Source of the DNA: Streptococcus suis
GTDB taxonomy: Bacteria > Bacillota > Bacilli > Lactobacillales > Streptococcaceae
Assembly (NCBI RefSeq): GCF_002964575.1
Contig: NZ_POQQ01000041.1
Coordinates: forward strand, 62,001-126,000
Direction: 5' to 3'
DNA length: 64,000 bases
In this document: piece after piece, positions 44,182 through 53,594 of the stretch
Layout: each line of letters opens with the position of its first letter
Position numbering within the stretch: the first letter of the stretch is position 1
Made by a program: the position numbers and the translations under genes
Notes under the pieces: generated by a model
Told to the model about the DNA's origin: nothing
Seen by the model: only the letters and a program-made list of their open reading frames with translations
The model's database searches: none

Positions 44182-45441
44182 ATGAGAAAAATCGTTATCA
44201 ATGGTAGAAAAACACTGAAAGGGTCTGTAACAGTCAGTGGGGCTAAGAATTCAGTCGTTGCTTTAATTCCTGCCATTATTCTTGCGGATGGAATTGTCAC
44301 ACTGGATGGTGTGCCAGCTATTTCAGACGTTGATAGTTTGATTGATATTATGGAAACCATGGGGGCAACCGTTAAGCGTGATGGTGAAACGCTTGAAATT
44401 GACCCTCGTGGTGTGCAAGATATGCCCATGCCTTTTGGTAAAATCAATAGCCTACGTGCTTCTTATTATTTCTACGGTTCACTTCTGGGTCGCTTCGGTC
44501 AAGCAGTGGTTGGTCTGCCAGGTGGCTGTGATTTAGGTCCACGTCCGATTGACTTGCACTTGAAGGCTTTTGCGGCCATGGGTGCTGAAACGACCTATGA
44601 GGGTGACTATATGCGTTTAGCAACCAATGGTCAACGCATTCAGGGAGCACATATCTTCATGGATGTGGTCAGTGTCGGTGCAACTATCAATACCATTTTG
44701 GCTGCGGTTAAAGCTGAGGGTCGTACGGTTATTGAAAATGCGGCGCGTGAGCCAGAAATCATTGATGTAGCAACCTTGCTCAATAACATGGGTGCCCATA
44801 TTCGTGGCGCAGGTACAGACATTATTACCATCGATGGTGTAGATAGTCTGCATGGAACCCGTCACCAAGTCATTCCAGACCGTATCGAAGCTGGAACCTA
44901 TATCGCCCTTGCAGCCGCAGTGGGTGAAGGTATCCGTGTCGATAATGTCCTTTATGAACACTTGGAAAGCTTTATCGCTAAGTTGGAAGAAATGGGCGTT
45001 CGCATGACTGTTTCTGAAGACAGTATCTTTGTTGAAAAACAAGAAAAATTGAAGGCTGTAAGTATCAAAACTTCGCCATATCCAGGCTTTGCGACAGACT
45101 TGCAACAGCCAATCACTCCGCTCCTATTGACAGCAGAGGGCACTGGTAAAATTGTTGATACCATTTATGAAAAACGTGTCGGTCATGTGCAAGAATTGGC
45201 GAATATGGGTGCAAATATTTCAACTCGTAGCAATTACATTGCTTTCGAAGGTCCAAATCAGTTGACCGGTGCATCAGTCAAGGCGACGGATTTGCGGGCT
45301 GGAGCTGCCATGGTCATTGCGGGCTTGATGGCTCAAGGTCGAACAGAAATTACCAATATTGAGTTTATCTTGCGTGGCTATTCAAATATTATTGAGAAAT
45401 TAACAGAACTGGGTGCAGATATTCAGTTGATTGAGAACTAG
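44182..45441 (+). CDS. murA: UDP-N-acetylglucosamine 1-carboxyvinyltransferase
   Basis: First committed step of peptidoglycan synthesis (419 aa). The catalytic Cys lies in [16 protein letters not shown], a fosfomycin-sensitive type. The N-terminal [18 protein letters not shown] and the conserved Arg of [15 protein letters not shown] are present. Streptococci usually have two MurA paralogues; which one this is cannot be decided here. The frame is open 16 codons upstream, but [16 protein letters not shown] is the family start. A weak purine-rich ribosome-binding site (AGAGAAAGAGA) precedes it. Confidence 0.95.
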   Translation: MRKIVINGRKTLKGSVTVSGAKNSVVALIPAIILADGIVTLDGVPAISDVDSLIDIMETMGATVKRDGETLEIDPRGVQDMPMPFGKINSLRASYYFYGSLLGRFGQAVVGLPGGCDLGPRPIDLHLKAFAAMGAETTYEGDYMRLATNGQRIQGAHIFMDVVSVGATINTILAAVKAEGRTVIENAAREPEIIDVATLLNNMGAHIRGAGTDIITIDGVDSLHGTRHQVIPDRIEAGTYIALAAAVGEGIRVDNVLYEHLESFIAKLEEMGVRMTVSEDSIFVEKQEKLKAVSIKTSPYPGFATDLQQPITPLLLTAEGTGKIVDTIYEKRVGHVQELANMGANISTRSNYIAFEGPNQLTGASVKATDLRAGAAMVIAGLMAQGRTEITNIEFILRGYSNIIEKLTELGADIQLIEN

Positions 45442-45481
45442 CAGCAAGTTCGGGCTAGCTTCTTACTTTTAACATCAAACA

Positions 45482-45512
45482 ATTTGGGGCTGGGAGTTAT
45501 TCTCAGCCCCTT
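45482..45512 (+). terminator. Stem-loop after murA
   Basis: GGGGCTGGGA and TCTCAGCCCC pair around a short loop. The T tract is poor, so termination efficiency is uncertain. Confidence 0.65.
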
Positions 45513-45521
45513 GGGTACACT

Positions 45522-46094
45522 ATGACAGTTTGGACTAGACTAGCACAATTTGCTTGCTTTGAAACAGAGCGCTTGGTTTTACGCCCCTTTTCCTATGAAG
45601 ATGGGAATGATTTCTTTGAGATTGTATCAAATCCGAAAAATCTTCCTTTTATCTTTCCGGCCTTGGAGGATAAGAACCTGGCTCTTGCGACCATGGTTGA
45701 GAAATTTATGCGTAGCCCTTTGGGAAATTGGGCCTTGGTCGATAAGGTTTCTGGTCGGATGATTGGTGCGCTTTGTTTTGAAAAACTAGATGACCGCCAA
45801 ATGACTGCGGAGCTCAGCTATTTCCTAAAAAAAGACTACTGGGGTCAAGGGCTGATGACGGAAGCGGTGAAAAATCTGGTCTTTTTAGCCTTTTATGAAA
45901 TCGGGTTAAAAGAATTGACTATCATCACCCATGAGGAAAATGTGGCCAGTCAGATGGTGGCTAGAAAAGCGGGCTTCGTGCTGGCTGAACAGTATAGAGG
46001 TAGTGACCGTTACAGTCACAAAACAAGAAATTATAGAAAATTTAGCTTGAAGAAGACAGATTTTAAATTAGAAATGTATGAGGAGAATCAATGA
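45522..46094 (+). CDS. RimJ/RimL-type GNAT acetyltransferase
   Basis: Acetyltransferase of 190 aa. The N-terminal ETERLVLRPFSYEDGNDFFEIV is typical of the RimJ/RimL group, and the acetyl-CoA segment KKDYWGQGLMTEAVKNLVFLAF lies near residues 108-129. The target is unknown; ribosomal-protein or small-molecule acetylation are possibilities. map begins inside its last codons (ATG at 46091). No clear ribosome-binding site precedes the ATG at 45522. Confidence 0.88.
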   Translation: MTVWTRLAQFACFETERLVLRPFSYEDGNDFFEIVSNPKNLPFIFPALEDKNLALATMVEKFMRSPLGNWALVDKVSGRMIGALCFEKLDDRQMTAELSYFLKKDYWGQGLMTEAVKNLVFLAFYEIGLKELTIITHEENVASQMVARKAGFVLAEQYRGSDRYSHKTRNYRKFSLKKTDFKLEMYEENQ

Positions 46095-46951
46095 TTACCA
46101 TTAAATCACAACGTGAAATTGATGCCATGAACCGTGCTGGCGACGTGCTAGCTGGTATCCATATTGGATTGCGTGATATCATCAAACCAGGCGTGGACAT
46201 GTGGGAAGTAGAAGAATATGTCCGTAAAACATGTAAGGAAAAAAATGTCTTGCCCCTTCAAATTGGTGTTGATGGTGAGTTGATGGACTATCCTTATGCG
46301 ACTTGTTGTGGTCTTAACGATGAAGTTGCCCATGCCTTCCCACGTCATTACAAACTGAAAGAAGGGGATTTGCTCAAGGTTGACATGGTATTGAGTGAGC
46401 CTTTGGACAAATCAGTTGTTGATGTGTCTAAGCTCAACTTCAATGATGTCAAGGCTATGAAGAAAATCACCCAATCTTATCGTGGTGGTTGTGCGGATTC
46501 TTGCTGGGCCTATGCTGTCGGTCAGGTTTCGGAAGAAGTGCAGAATTTGATGGATGTGACCAAGGAATGTTTGTACCGCGGTATCGAGCAGGCGGTAGTT
46601 GGTAATCGTATCGGTGATATCGGTGCGGCTATCCAAGAATATGCTGAAGGACTTGGTTATGGTGTTGTTCGTGACTTGGTCGGCCACGGTGTTGGTCCAA
46701 CCTTCCACGAAGAGCCAATGGTTCCTCACTACGGGACAAAAGGCCGTGGACTACGCTTGCGTGAGGGCATGGTTTTGACCATTGAGCCAATGATTAACAC
46801 AGGTACCTGGGAAATTGATACCGATATGAAAACAGGTTGGGCTCATAAAACACTTGATGGTGGCTTGTCTTGCCAATACGAACACCAATTTGTCATCACC
46901 AAAGATGGTCCGGTCATTTTGACCAGTCAAGGTGAGGAAGGGACTTACTAA
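46091..46951 (+). CDS. map: Methionine aminopeptidase, type I
   Basis: Removes N-terminal Met (286 aa). Metal ligands are found in LLKVDMVLS, CADSCWAYAVG (here in the variable form of the streptococcal enzyme), GHGVGPTFHEEP, the Glu of TIEPM and the final Glu in QYEHQFVIT. An insertion around residues 105-150 makes it about 30 residues longer than the E. coli enzyme, which is usual for streptococci. AGGAGAATCA is the ribosome-binding region, within the upstream gene. Confidence 0.96.
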   Translation: MITIKSQREIDAMNRAGDVLAGIHIGLRDIIKPGVDMWEVEEYVRKTCKEKNVLPLQIGVDGELMDYPYATCCGLNDEVAHAFPRHYKLKEGDLLKVDMVLSEPLDKSVVDVSKLNFNDVKAMKKITQSYRGGCADSCWAYAVGQVSEEVQNLMDVTKECLYRGIEQAVVGNRIGDIGAAIQEYAEGLGYGVVRDLVGHGVGPTFHEEPMVPHYGTKGRGLRLREGMVLTIEPMINTGTWEIDTDMKTGWAHKTLDGGLSCQYEHQFVITKDGPVILTSQGEEGTY

Positions 46952-46975
46952 AATAGCAAGAAAGAAGGAGAGGGA

Positions 46976-47899
46976 ATGAAGAAAACCAAATTAGTTGAAG
47001 GTTTGAAAACATTCTGCTCAACCTTCTTTTCTTTTTATCGGAATGCTGATATTGATGTGACTAGTGTGGCGGTGGCCTACTATTTGCTAATCGGTATTTT
47101 CCCTATCTTGTTGACCCTGGCTAATCTACTTCCTTATTTTCCATTCGACATAGACTTGATTTTGTCGGTTGTGGCAGAATTTGTACCGGATAAGCTCTAT
47201 CCTCCAGTATCGGACTTTATCACCTCTATTTTGACCAAGCCGTCATCGTCTTGGTTGGGAATTTCAATTGCGACGACCCTGTGGACCTTGTCGCGAAGTA
47301 TGACAATCCTGCAAAAGGCTGTCAACAAGGCTTATGGTATCAATGAGCATCGAGATTTTATTATCGGACATTTAATCGGTATATTTTTGGGAATTGGCTT
47401 ACAAGTCATTATTCTATTGAGCATGACCCTCTTGACTTTTGGTCAGGTAATTCTTTCTTTCCTTAGCCAACTTCTTCCGCTAGATAATCAGTGGTTAAGT
47501 GGTCTTCTTAGTCAGACACAACTAGTGGGTTTAATTGCCTTATTTGCAGGCTTGATGATGCTTTATTTTTTCTTACCCAATATTCTTATTCAGAAAATCC
47601 GTTATATTTTGCCTGGAACAAGCTTTGTTCTTTTGGTTATGACATCGGTCGGTAAGCTTTTTACTATCTATGTGGATAACTATGCCAATCGCTTGTTGGA
47701 TTTTCGGATGGTTACAGCTGTTATTTTCCTTGTTTTTATGCTTTGGTTTATTTTTATGGCCCAAGTCTTGATCATTGGTGCAGTTATCAATGCTAGTGTT
47801 CAAAGTATGCAAGTGGAAGAATTTCATGCTCGAGATGGAGATGTTGTTTCTATTTTAAATAGAATAAAAAGTCGTTTTACACCGATAGAAAAAGAATGA
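46976..47899 (+). CDS. YihY/BrkB family inner membrane protein
   Basis: Polytopic membrane protein (307 aa) with about six hydrophobic segments. The family segment DVTSVAVAYYLLIGIFPILLTLANLLP lies at residues about 24-50, and LWTLSRSMTILQKAVNKAYGI follows. Despite the old label ribonuclease BN or BrkB, the function is unknown. GAAGGAGAGG precedes the ATG. It follows map closely (24 bp) and ends at a terminator shared with the convergent gtrA-like gene. Confidence 0.9.
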   Translation: MKKTKLVEGLKTFCSTFFSFYRNADIDVTSVAVAYYLLIGIFPILLTLANLLPYFPFDIDLILSVVAEFVPDKLYPPVSDFITSILTKPSSSWLGISIATTLWTLSRSMTILQKAVNKAYGINEHRDFIIGHLIGIFLGIGLQVIILLSMTLLTFGQVILSFLSQLLPLDNQWLSGLLSQTQLVGLIALFAGLMMLYFFLPNILIQKIRYILPGTSFVLLVMTSVGKLFTIYVDNYANRLLDFRMVTAVIFLVFMLWFIFMAQVLIIGAVINASVQSMQVEEFHARDGDVVSILNRIKSRFTPIEKE

Positions 47900-47927
47900 G
47901 GCTGGGATTTCCAGCCTCATTTCTTAT
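47897..47927. terminator. Bidirectional terminator between the BrkB and GtrA genes
   Basis: AATGAGGCTGG-GATTT-CCAGCCTCATT is a perfect stem-loop overlapping the BrkB-family stop codon. Confidence 0.85.
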
Positions 47928-48354
47928 CTTTAAAAATAAATAATTTACTCAAGAAATAGTTAAGTACGATGACCAGTACTTGTGAGAAGAGTGTTGCGAT
48001 GGCGTTGACCAGTGAGATGTCATTATTGACGAATTGTCCAATCCATTGTGGGTAGGCTTGAACTAGCAAGTAAGCTAGAAACATATCCAAAACGAGTGTT
48101 GCGATACGTGCAGATACGAACTTAACCAGTCGTTGCCCCCAGCCTTCTCTGGCTTGTTTGAAAACGAACCGGTCATTGGTCCAGAAGGCAAAGAGAATAG
48201 CGACAGCATTTGCCAGAAGGGTAACCAGGAGAATGGAAGGGATGATTAGAAATAGTCCCATTCGAGTAACCATATAGACAAGGGTAGCTGCAACCCCTGC
48301 AATCAAATAAAGGATGACTTCGTTATTTATGAGTTGATAAAATAGTTTTTTCAT
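47917..48354 (-). CDS. GtrA family membrane protein
   Basis: Protein of 145 aa with four transmembrane helices of the GtrA/DPMS3 family. Signature pieces are YLIAGVAATLVYMVTRMGLF, ILFAFWTNDRFVFKQ and the C-terminal LNYFLSKLFIF. Such proteins flip or position polyprenyl-linked sugars for cell-surface glycosylation; no glycosyltransferase partner is adjacent. No Shine-Dalgarno precedes the ATG; a TAGACT element 7 bases upstream could be a -10 box. Confidence 0.88.
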   Translation of the reverse strand: MKKLFYQLINNEVILYLIAGVAATLVYMVTRMGLFLIIPSILLVTLLANAVAILFAFWTNDRFVFKQAREGWGQRLVKFVSARIATLVLDMFLAYLLVQAYPQWIGQFVNNDISLVNAIATLFSQVLVIVLNYFLSKLFIFKDKK

Positions 48355-48387
48355 AAGAACTAGTCTATCATTTTTCTTTCATTTATG

Positions 48388-48483
48388 CTATACTAGACAA
48401 CGTTGTTGAGAAAATCAATGACCCTTGGGGCTTGCTCACTTTACCCAAGCATATTTTAAGCATCTTGCTAAAGGAGAATTTTT
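48388..48483 (+). promoter_or_regulatory. preQ1-II riboswitch leader of queT
   Basis: From CTTGGGG (48424) to AAGGAGAA (48471-48478) the sequence follows the preQ1-II (COG4708/queT) motif. CTTGGG pairs with CCCAAG (first helix), an AGCATATTTTAAGCA connector follows, and the last strand AAAGGAG is the Shine-Dalgarno, which joins the ligand pseudoknot. An extended -10 box, TGCTATACT, lies near 48393-48399. Bound preQ1 should hide the ribosome-binding site of queT. Confidence 0.9.
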
Positions 48484-48999
48484 ATGAATACATCTAAATG
48501 GACTGCCAGAGATATGGCAGAGATTGCTCTTGTCGCGGCTATTTATGTGGCCTTGACCCTGACACCGCCCTTGAATGCCATTTCCTTCGGAGCTATTCAG
48601 TTCCGCTTGTCAGAAATGCTCAATTTCTTGGCCTTTTATAATCGCAAGTATATCATCGCTGTGACCATCGGTTGCATGATTTCCAACTTAATTGGATTTG
48701 GTGTCATTGACCTCTTTGTAGGTGGATTTTCAACCCTTATCTTTGTTAGCCTTGGGGTTATCCTCTTTGAAAAATATAAGAATGACTACCTCTTCGGTGG
48801 CTTGTTCAATAAGGCATTCTTTTATTTCTCGTTCTTTTTTGCAGCAACCATGTTTACCATCGCCTTGGAATTGAAAGTCTTGTATGATTTGCCATTCTTC
48901 TTGACCTGGTTGACGACTGCTGGCGGGGAATTGTTGTCCTTGCTAGTTGGGGCTGTAGTGATTGATAAGTTATCGAAAAAAATCAATTTCGAGAGATAA
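48484..48999 (+). CDS. queT: QueT-type preQ1/queuosine-precursor ECF transporter S component
   Basis: Membrane protein of 171 aa with about five to six helices. The opening MAEIALVAAIYVALTLTPPLNAISFGAIQFRLSEMLNFLAFY is characteristic of the QueT family. It imports a queuosine precursor, using the shared ECF energising module encoded elsewhere. The identity is reinforced by the preQ1-II leader directly upstream. AAAGGAG is 7 bp before the ATG. Confidence 0.93.
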   Translation: MNTSKWTARDMAEIALVAAIYVALTLTPPLNAISFGAIQFRLSEMLNFLAFYNRKYIIAVTIGCMISNLIGFGVIDLFVGGFSTLIFVSLGVILFEKYKNDYLFGGLFNKAFFYFSFFFAATMFTIALELKVLYDLPFFLTWLTTAGGELLSLLVGAVVIDKLSKKINFER

Positions 49000-49017
49000 G
49001 TTTTAGAGATAAATGTG

Positions 49018-49205
49018 AGCGAGGCTGGACGAAAAGTCCAAAGCCACTTCTCAGAGTTCGTGTCAACATCTCAGCGCAGTGGTTGATTGGCAGATTTGTT
49101 CGTGCTTCACACTCCAAATCTGACCTAATCAACTGTGCGGGGGTGGGAAGACGAACTCTTTTTTTGACCAGTCGAGTTCTTTCCCGCTCCCTTTTTCTAT
49201 CTAAA
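49018..49205. repeat. Long imperfect-palindrome intergenic repeat
   Basis: The queT-aldo/keto reductase gap is filled by a nested palindrome. CAGAGTTCGT (from 49056) pairs with ACGAACTCT (49152-49160). Inside it, CGCAGTGGTTGATTGG and CAGATTTG pair imperfectly with CAAATCTG and CCTAATCAACTGTGCG. A T run follows. It begins with a GAGGCTGG element like other intergenic stem-loops of this genome. I believe copies of this sequence occur at many sites in S. suis, which would have to be checked. No gene lies in it. Confidence 0.7.
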
Positions 49206-49265
49206 TTTTTGTCAGGGCTTACATTTTAGGGTATACTAGAACTAGAAAATACAGGAGGTCTTTTT

Positions 49266-50108
49266 ATGAAGACATATCAACTAGCAAATGGTGTGACCGT
49301 TCCAAAAATTGGTTTTGGGACCTGGCAAATTCCTGACGGTGAAGAGGCTCATCGTTCGGTTCTCTATGCCTTGGAAGCAGGCTACCGTCATATTGACACT
49401 GCTCAGATTTATGGAAATGAAGCCAGTGTCGGTCAGGCCATTGCGGACAGTAGTGTGGCACGGGAGGATATTTTCTTAACGACAAAGGTCTGGAATGATA
49501 AGGTCGGCTATGAGGATACCTTGGATTCGGTTGCTACTTCAATGGACAAGCTGGGTGTAGCTTATCTGGACCTGCTCCTTATCCATTGGCCAAATCCAAA
49601 GGCTATTCGTGACGGCATCGGCTGGAAGGAACGCAATGCCCAAGTTTGGAAAGCCTTGGAAGAGCTCTACCGTTCAGGTAAGGTCAAAGCCATCGGTGTG
49701 TCGAACTTTATGGAACATCACCTGGAAGGCTTGTTGGAAACTGCTGAAATCACACCCATGGTCAACCAGATTATGTTGGCACCCGGTACTCCCCAGTCAG
49801 AATTAGTGGCCTACTGCAAAGCCAAAGGCATTCTCTTGGAGGCCTATAGTCCATTTGGTACAGGAACCCTCTTCCAAAGTCAAGAAGCCGCAGACTTGGC
49901 CAAGGAAGCAGGCTGCAGCGTCGCTCAGCTAGCACTGGCTTGGTCCTTGGAAAAAGGTTTTCTACCCTTACCAAAATCAACCAGCCCAGAAAACATCAAG
50001 GCCAACTTGGACATTGCAGACTTGCAGATTAGTCCAGAAGCAGTTGCTCAGTTGGATAAGCTAACAGGTCTAAAAGGACAGTTGGATCCGGATTTGGCAG
50101 AATTTTAA
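49266..50108 (+). CDS. Aldo/keto reductase
   Basis: NADPH-dependent reductase (280 aa) of the AKR5-like bacterial group. The catalytic tetrad is visible: Asp and Tyr in HIDTAQIYGNEASVG, Lys in FLTTKVWND and His in LLIHWPNP. The C-terminal cofactor segment PLPKSTSPENIKANLDI is present. The substrate is probably a small aldehyde or 2-oxo compound such as methylglyoxal or a diketogluconate, undecided from sequence. AGGAGG precedes the ATG. Confidence 0.93.
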   Translation: MKTYQLANGVTVPKIGFGTWQIPDGEEAHRSVLYALEAGYRHIDTAQIYGNEASVGQAIADSSVAREDIFLTTKVWNDKVGYEDTLDSVATSMDKLGVAYLDLLLIHWPNPKAIRDGIGWKERNAQVWKALEELYRSGKVKAIGVSNFMEHHLEGLLETAEITPMVNQIMLAPGTPQSELVAYCKAKGILLEAYSPFGTGTLFQSQEAADLAKEAGCSVAQLALAWSLEKGFLPLPKSTSPENIKANLDIADLQISPEAVAQLDKLTGLKGQLDPDLAEF

Positions 50109-50185
50109 TATTGGAGAGTATGTTGTCATTGCAGCATACTCTTTTATCATCTCCAACCTACCACTTTCATGCTATAATAGTAGCT

Positions 50186-52342
50186 ATGGAAGAAAAATAT
50201 TTGAAAATTGCTCAGGAATTGGGCGTTAGTTTAAAACAGATTGATACGGTTCTCTCTTTGACGGCTGAAGGCAATACCATTCCCTTTATTGCACGTTATC
50301 GGAAGGACGTGACTGGGAATTTGGATGAAGTAGTCATCAAGTCTATCATTGATCGGGATAAGGCCTTGACTGCTCTTGCTGAACGTAAGGCTACTGTCCT
50401 TGCCAAGATTGAAGAACAGGGTAAATTGACAGACCAGCTCCGTCAGGCTATCGAGGAAGCGGAAAAGTTGGCAGATGTGGAAGAACTATACTTGCCTTAT
50501 AAGGAAAAACGTCGGACCAAGGCAACGGTGGCGCGTGAGGCTGGACTGTTCCCGCTGGCTCGGTTGATTTTACAGAATGTGGCTGACTTGGAAGAACAGG
50601 CTGCTGGTTTTATCTGTGAGGGCTTTGACACTGCTCAGGCTTGTTTGGCCGGAGCTGTGGATATTTTGGTCGAAGCAATCTCAGAAGACAATAAGCTTCG
50701 GGCCTGGGTCTACCATGAAGTACAAACCCATTCAAGCCTGACTTCAGAGCTAAAAGATCAAGAACCAGACGAGAAGGAAGTCTTTCAGATTTATTATGAT
50801 TTTTCTGAGAAAGTGGCAAAAATGCAGGGTTATAAGACCCTGGCCATTAACCGTGGTGAGAAATTAGGTGTTCTCAAGGTTTCTTTTGAACACAATGTGG
50901 ATAAAATGGTTCGTTTCTTTGAGCTACGTTTTCCACAGTCTAATAGCTACATCAAGGATGTCATTCAGCAGGCTATCAAGAAGAAAATTTTGCCTGCTAT
51001 GGAGCGTCGTATTCGAACAGAATTGACGGAAGAAGCAGAAGAAGGAGCTATCCAGCTCTTCTCTAAAAACCTACGAAATCTGCTCCTTGTATCTCCCCTC
51101 AAAGGCAAGGTTGTTCTTGGTTTTGACCCAGCCTTTCGGACAGGTGCTAAGCTGGCAGTGGTGGACCAGACTGGAAAACTTTTGACTACGCAGGTCATCT
51201 ATCCTGTGGAGCCGGCTGGTCAGCGACAAATTGCTCAGGCAAAAAAAGACTTGGCAGACCTGATTGGACAATACCAAGTGGAAATCATTGCTATCGGAAA
51301 TGGAACGGCCAGCCGTGAGTCTGAAGCCTTCGTCGCTGATTTGCTCAAGGACTTCCCAGATGTTTCTTACGTCATCGTCAATGAAAGCGGAGCCTCTGTC
51401 TACTCAGCTTCTGAACTGGCCCGATACGAGTTCCCAGACCTCCCCGTCGAGAAACGCTCTGCCATTTCCATCGCCCGCCGCCTGCAAGACCCTCTGGCTG
51501 AGCTGGTCAAAATCGATCCCAAGTCCATCGGTGTCGGCCAGTACCAGCACGATGTCAACCAGAAATCTCTGTCTGAGAGCCTAGACTTTGTGGTTGATAC
51601 GGTGGTCAACCAGGTCGGCGTCAATGTCAATACGGCCAGTCCGGCCCTTCTGGCTCATGTGGCTGGTCTCAACAAGACCATTTCGGAGAACATCGTCAAG
51701 TACCGTGAGGAAAATGGTGCTCTGACCTCTCGTCAGCAGCTCAAAAAGGTGCCTCGTCTGGGTGACAAGGCCTTTGAGCAGGCAGCTGGTTTCTTGCGCA
51801 TCCCAGATGCAACTAACTTTTTGGACAATACTGGCGTGCACCCTGAGTCTTACAAGGCTGTGGAAAACCTGTTAGAACTTCTAGCGATTGACCACTTAGA
51901 TGAAGCTGCGCAGGAAAAATTAAAGCAGGTGGCTATCGCAGATACGGCTGAAAAAATCGGTGTCGGTCAGGAAACCTTGAAGGACATCATCGCAGACTTG
52001 CTCAAACCAGGTCGTGATTTACGGGATGACTTTGAAGCGCCAGTCCTCCGTCAAGATGTCTTGGATGTCAAGGACCTGGTAGTCGGACAGGAATTGCAGG
52101 GGACAGTCCGTAATATTGTGGACTTTGGAGCCTTTGTGGACATCGGTGTCCACGAAGATGGCTTGGTCCACATTTCACGCATGGTCAAGCGAAAACGGGA
52201 TAAGAATGGACGCCAACAAGCCTTGCCACATCCTAGCGAAGTCCTCGCCGTTGGGGAAATCGTAACGGTCTGGGTGGTTGAAGTGGACATCAAACGCAAC
52301 CGTATCGGTCTTAGCCTTTTGAAACCAAATGGATCTGAATAA
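50186..52342 (+). CDS. tex: Tex family S1 RNA-binding transcription accessory protein
   Basis: Protein of 718 aa with the Tex architecture: N-terminal helical region with [14 protein letters not shown], the YqgF-like domain with [16 protein letters not shown], the helix-hairpin-helix part with [17 protein letters not shown], and a C-terminal S1 domain ([29 protein letters not shown]). Tex binds nucleic acid and affects transcription and toxin expression in other bacteria. The family start is at 50186. Only 7 bases separate it from an extended -10 box (TGCTATAAT) and there is no Shine-Dalgarno, so the mRNA is probably leaderless. sprT overlaps its end by 14 bp. Confidence 0.95.
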   Translation: MEEKYLKIAQELGVSLKQIDTVLSLTAEGNTIPFIARYRKDVTGNLDEVVIKSIIDRDKALTALAERKATVLAKIEEQGKLTDQLRQAIEEAEKLADVEELYLPYKEKRRTKATVAREAGLFPLARLILQNVADLEEQAAGFICEGFDTAQACLAGAVDILVEAISEDNKLRAWVYHEVQTHSSLTSELKDQEPDEKEVFQIYYDFSEKVAKMQGYKTLAINRGEKLGVLKVSFEHNVDKMVRFFELRFPQSNSYIKDVIQQAIKKKILPAMERRIRTELTEEAEEGAIQLFSKNLRNLLLVSPLKGKVVLGFDPAFRTGAKLAVVDQTGKLLTTQVIYPVEPAGQRQIAQAKKDLADLIGQYQVEIIAIGNGTASRESEAFVADLLKDFPDVSYVIVNESGASVYSASELARYEFPDLPVEKRSAISIARRLQDPLAELVKIDPKSIGVGQYQHDVNQKSLSESLDFVVDTVVNQVGVNVNTASPALLAHVAGLNKTISENIVKYREENGALTSRQQLKKVPRLGDKAFEQAAGFLRIPDATNFLDNTGVHPESYKAVENLLELLAIDHLDEAAQEKLKQVAIADTAEKIGVGQETLKDIIADLLKPGRDLRDDFEAPVLRQDVLDVKDLVVGQELQGTVRNIVDFGAFVDIGVHEDGLVHISRMVKRKRDKNGRQQALPHPSEVLAVGEIVTVWVVEVDIKRNRIGLSLLKPNGSE

Positions 52343-52760
52343 GTATGTGCAAGAAGTCTCCTTGCAAGACTTCGGTAAGGAATTTCGGCATGCAGCAATC
52401 TGGAACAGGCGACTGCGGTCAACGGGTGGTCGCTTTTTTCCAAAGGATGGGCACTTGGATTTTAACCCCAAGCACTTGGAGAAGCAAGGCTTAGAAGTCT
52501 TTCGGAAGATTGTTCGTCACGAGCTCTGCCATTACCATCTCTACTTTGAGAAGAAAGGTTATCGGCACGGAGACAGGGATTTCAAGGAACTGTTAGCTGC
52601 GGTGGACGGCCTGCGCTATGCTCCCAAACTGGAACAAACTGCCAAGCCAAGCTTGCTTTATACCTGTCAGTCCTGTGGACAAGCCTACCAGCGCAAGCGC
52701 CGCATTGACCTAAAAAAATACCGATGTGGCAAGTGTAGGGGTAAACTCACTTTGAAATAA
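52329..52760 (+). CDS. SprT-like zinc metalloprotein
   Basis: Protein of 143 aa. The metalloprotease-like motif HELCHYH is at residues about 62-68, and a C-terminal zinc ribbon is formed by CQSCG and CGKCR. It is the length of the Firmicute SprT (YdcK) proteins, whose substrates are unknown; the eukaryotic relative SPRTN degrades DNA-protein crosslinks. It overlaps tex by 14 bp, so the two are translationally coupled. Confidence 0.9.
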   Translation: MDLNKYVQEVSLQDFGKEFRHAAIWNRRLRSTGGRFFPKDGHLDFNPKHLEKQGLEVFRKIVRHELCHYHLYFEKKGYRHGDRDFKELLAAVDGLRYAPKLEQTAKPSLLYTCQSCGQAYQRKRRIDLKKYRCGKCRGKLTLK

Positions 52761-52798
52761 TAGAGAATCAGTCCTCGGGCTGATTTTTTTGTGGCGAA
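52761..52798 (+). terminator. Stem-loop after sprT
   Basis: AATCAG-TCCTCGGG-CTGATT with a following T run. Confidence 0.75.
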
Positions 52799-52832
52799 AT
52801 GTGATATACTAGTAGAGAATTGAGGTGAAATC

Positions 52833-53594
52833 ATGGTACAACAACAGCAAGAACGATTGATTGAGCTTTATGAAAAAGGTATTTTGACCAAGGAAGAGGC
52901 TAGGGCTTGTTTTTTGAAATTTGAGGAACGCCCAGATGTGCTCTTTGTGGAGGAAAAAACTCGGACCGGTTTTACCTTGCCAAGTTTCAAGGTATTCGCT
53001 TCTTCAAAATTGAAGCAGGCTTATAGCTTTGAGGGAATTGAATCCTTATTTTTACAGCTATCAGAGGGACGACTGACCATGACCAAGTCAAAGTCTAATC
53101 AGGTCGGGGTTGAGATAGTCTACAATCAAGATGCTCCAGAGGACCAGTTGCCTCGTATCTATGTTGAGAAACGTGGTCTGTACTTCAGTAGTAGTTTGCC
53201 TTGTCGGTTGACCATTAGTTTACCTCAGGAATGGATGTCCGTGCTGGACTTGGAGCTTGGTCAGGCAGATGCTCGTCTGGATTATGTGCCGTTTGAGGAT
53301 ATTTCCATCCGCAGTTCAAGGGATAAAAAACAACAGGATATTCGCTTGACAACCTGCGGTGGCTATCCACAGCATTTATCTGTTCAATTAAATCAGGCAC
53401 AAGTGACCCTCTATCCTGGAAAATCTCAAGGGATACAAGGGCAACTGATTTCTTCATCTGGTCAGGTTCTGGTCAACCGCAAGAAGAAAACCAGTCCCTA
53501 CCAGTTTGAAAAAACGGGTAGTGATGTGCTCTTTGTAAAAGGGCAGACGGGGCAGGGTTGTTTCTATGTGAAAGGAATAAAAGATGTCAATTGA
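52833..53594 (+). CDS. YvlB-like protein (SHOCT-like start, DUF4097-like body)
   Basis: Protein of 253 aa. The first 30 residues, ERLIELYEKGILTKEEARACFLKF, resemble the short SHOCT-type helical motif. The rest consists of repeated beta strands with Gln/Ser-rich turns, as in DUF4097 domains. No signal peptide is present. The next gene encodes a PspC-domain protein and overlaps by 11 bp. In Bacillus a YvlB-YvlC pair of the same kind belongs to the envelope-stress response. The assignment is from layout and weak similarity. Confidence 0.6.
   Translation: MVQQQQERLIELYEKGILTKEEARACFLKFEERPDVLFVEEKTRTGFTLPSFKVFASSKLKQAYSFEGIESLFLQLSEGRLTMTKSKSNQVGVEIVYNQDAPEDQLPRIYVEKRGLYFSSSLPCRLTISLPQEWMSVLDLELGQADARLDYVPFEDISIRSSRDKKQQDIRLTTCGGYPQHLSVQLNQAQVTLYPGKSQGIQGQLISSSGQVLVNRKKKTSPYQFEKTGSDVLFVKGQTGQGCFYVKGIKDVN

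Noticed and set aside
44617-45105. 162-codon minus frame inside murA
   Set aside because: Antisense shadow of murA; residue composition is unlike a real protein and no start signals are present.
52051-52443. 130-codon minus frame opposite the tex-sprT junction
   Set aside because: It overlaps two well-supported genes on the other strand and has no family features.
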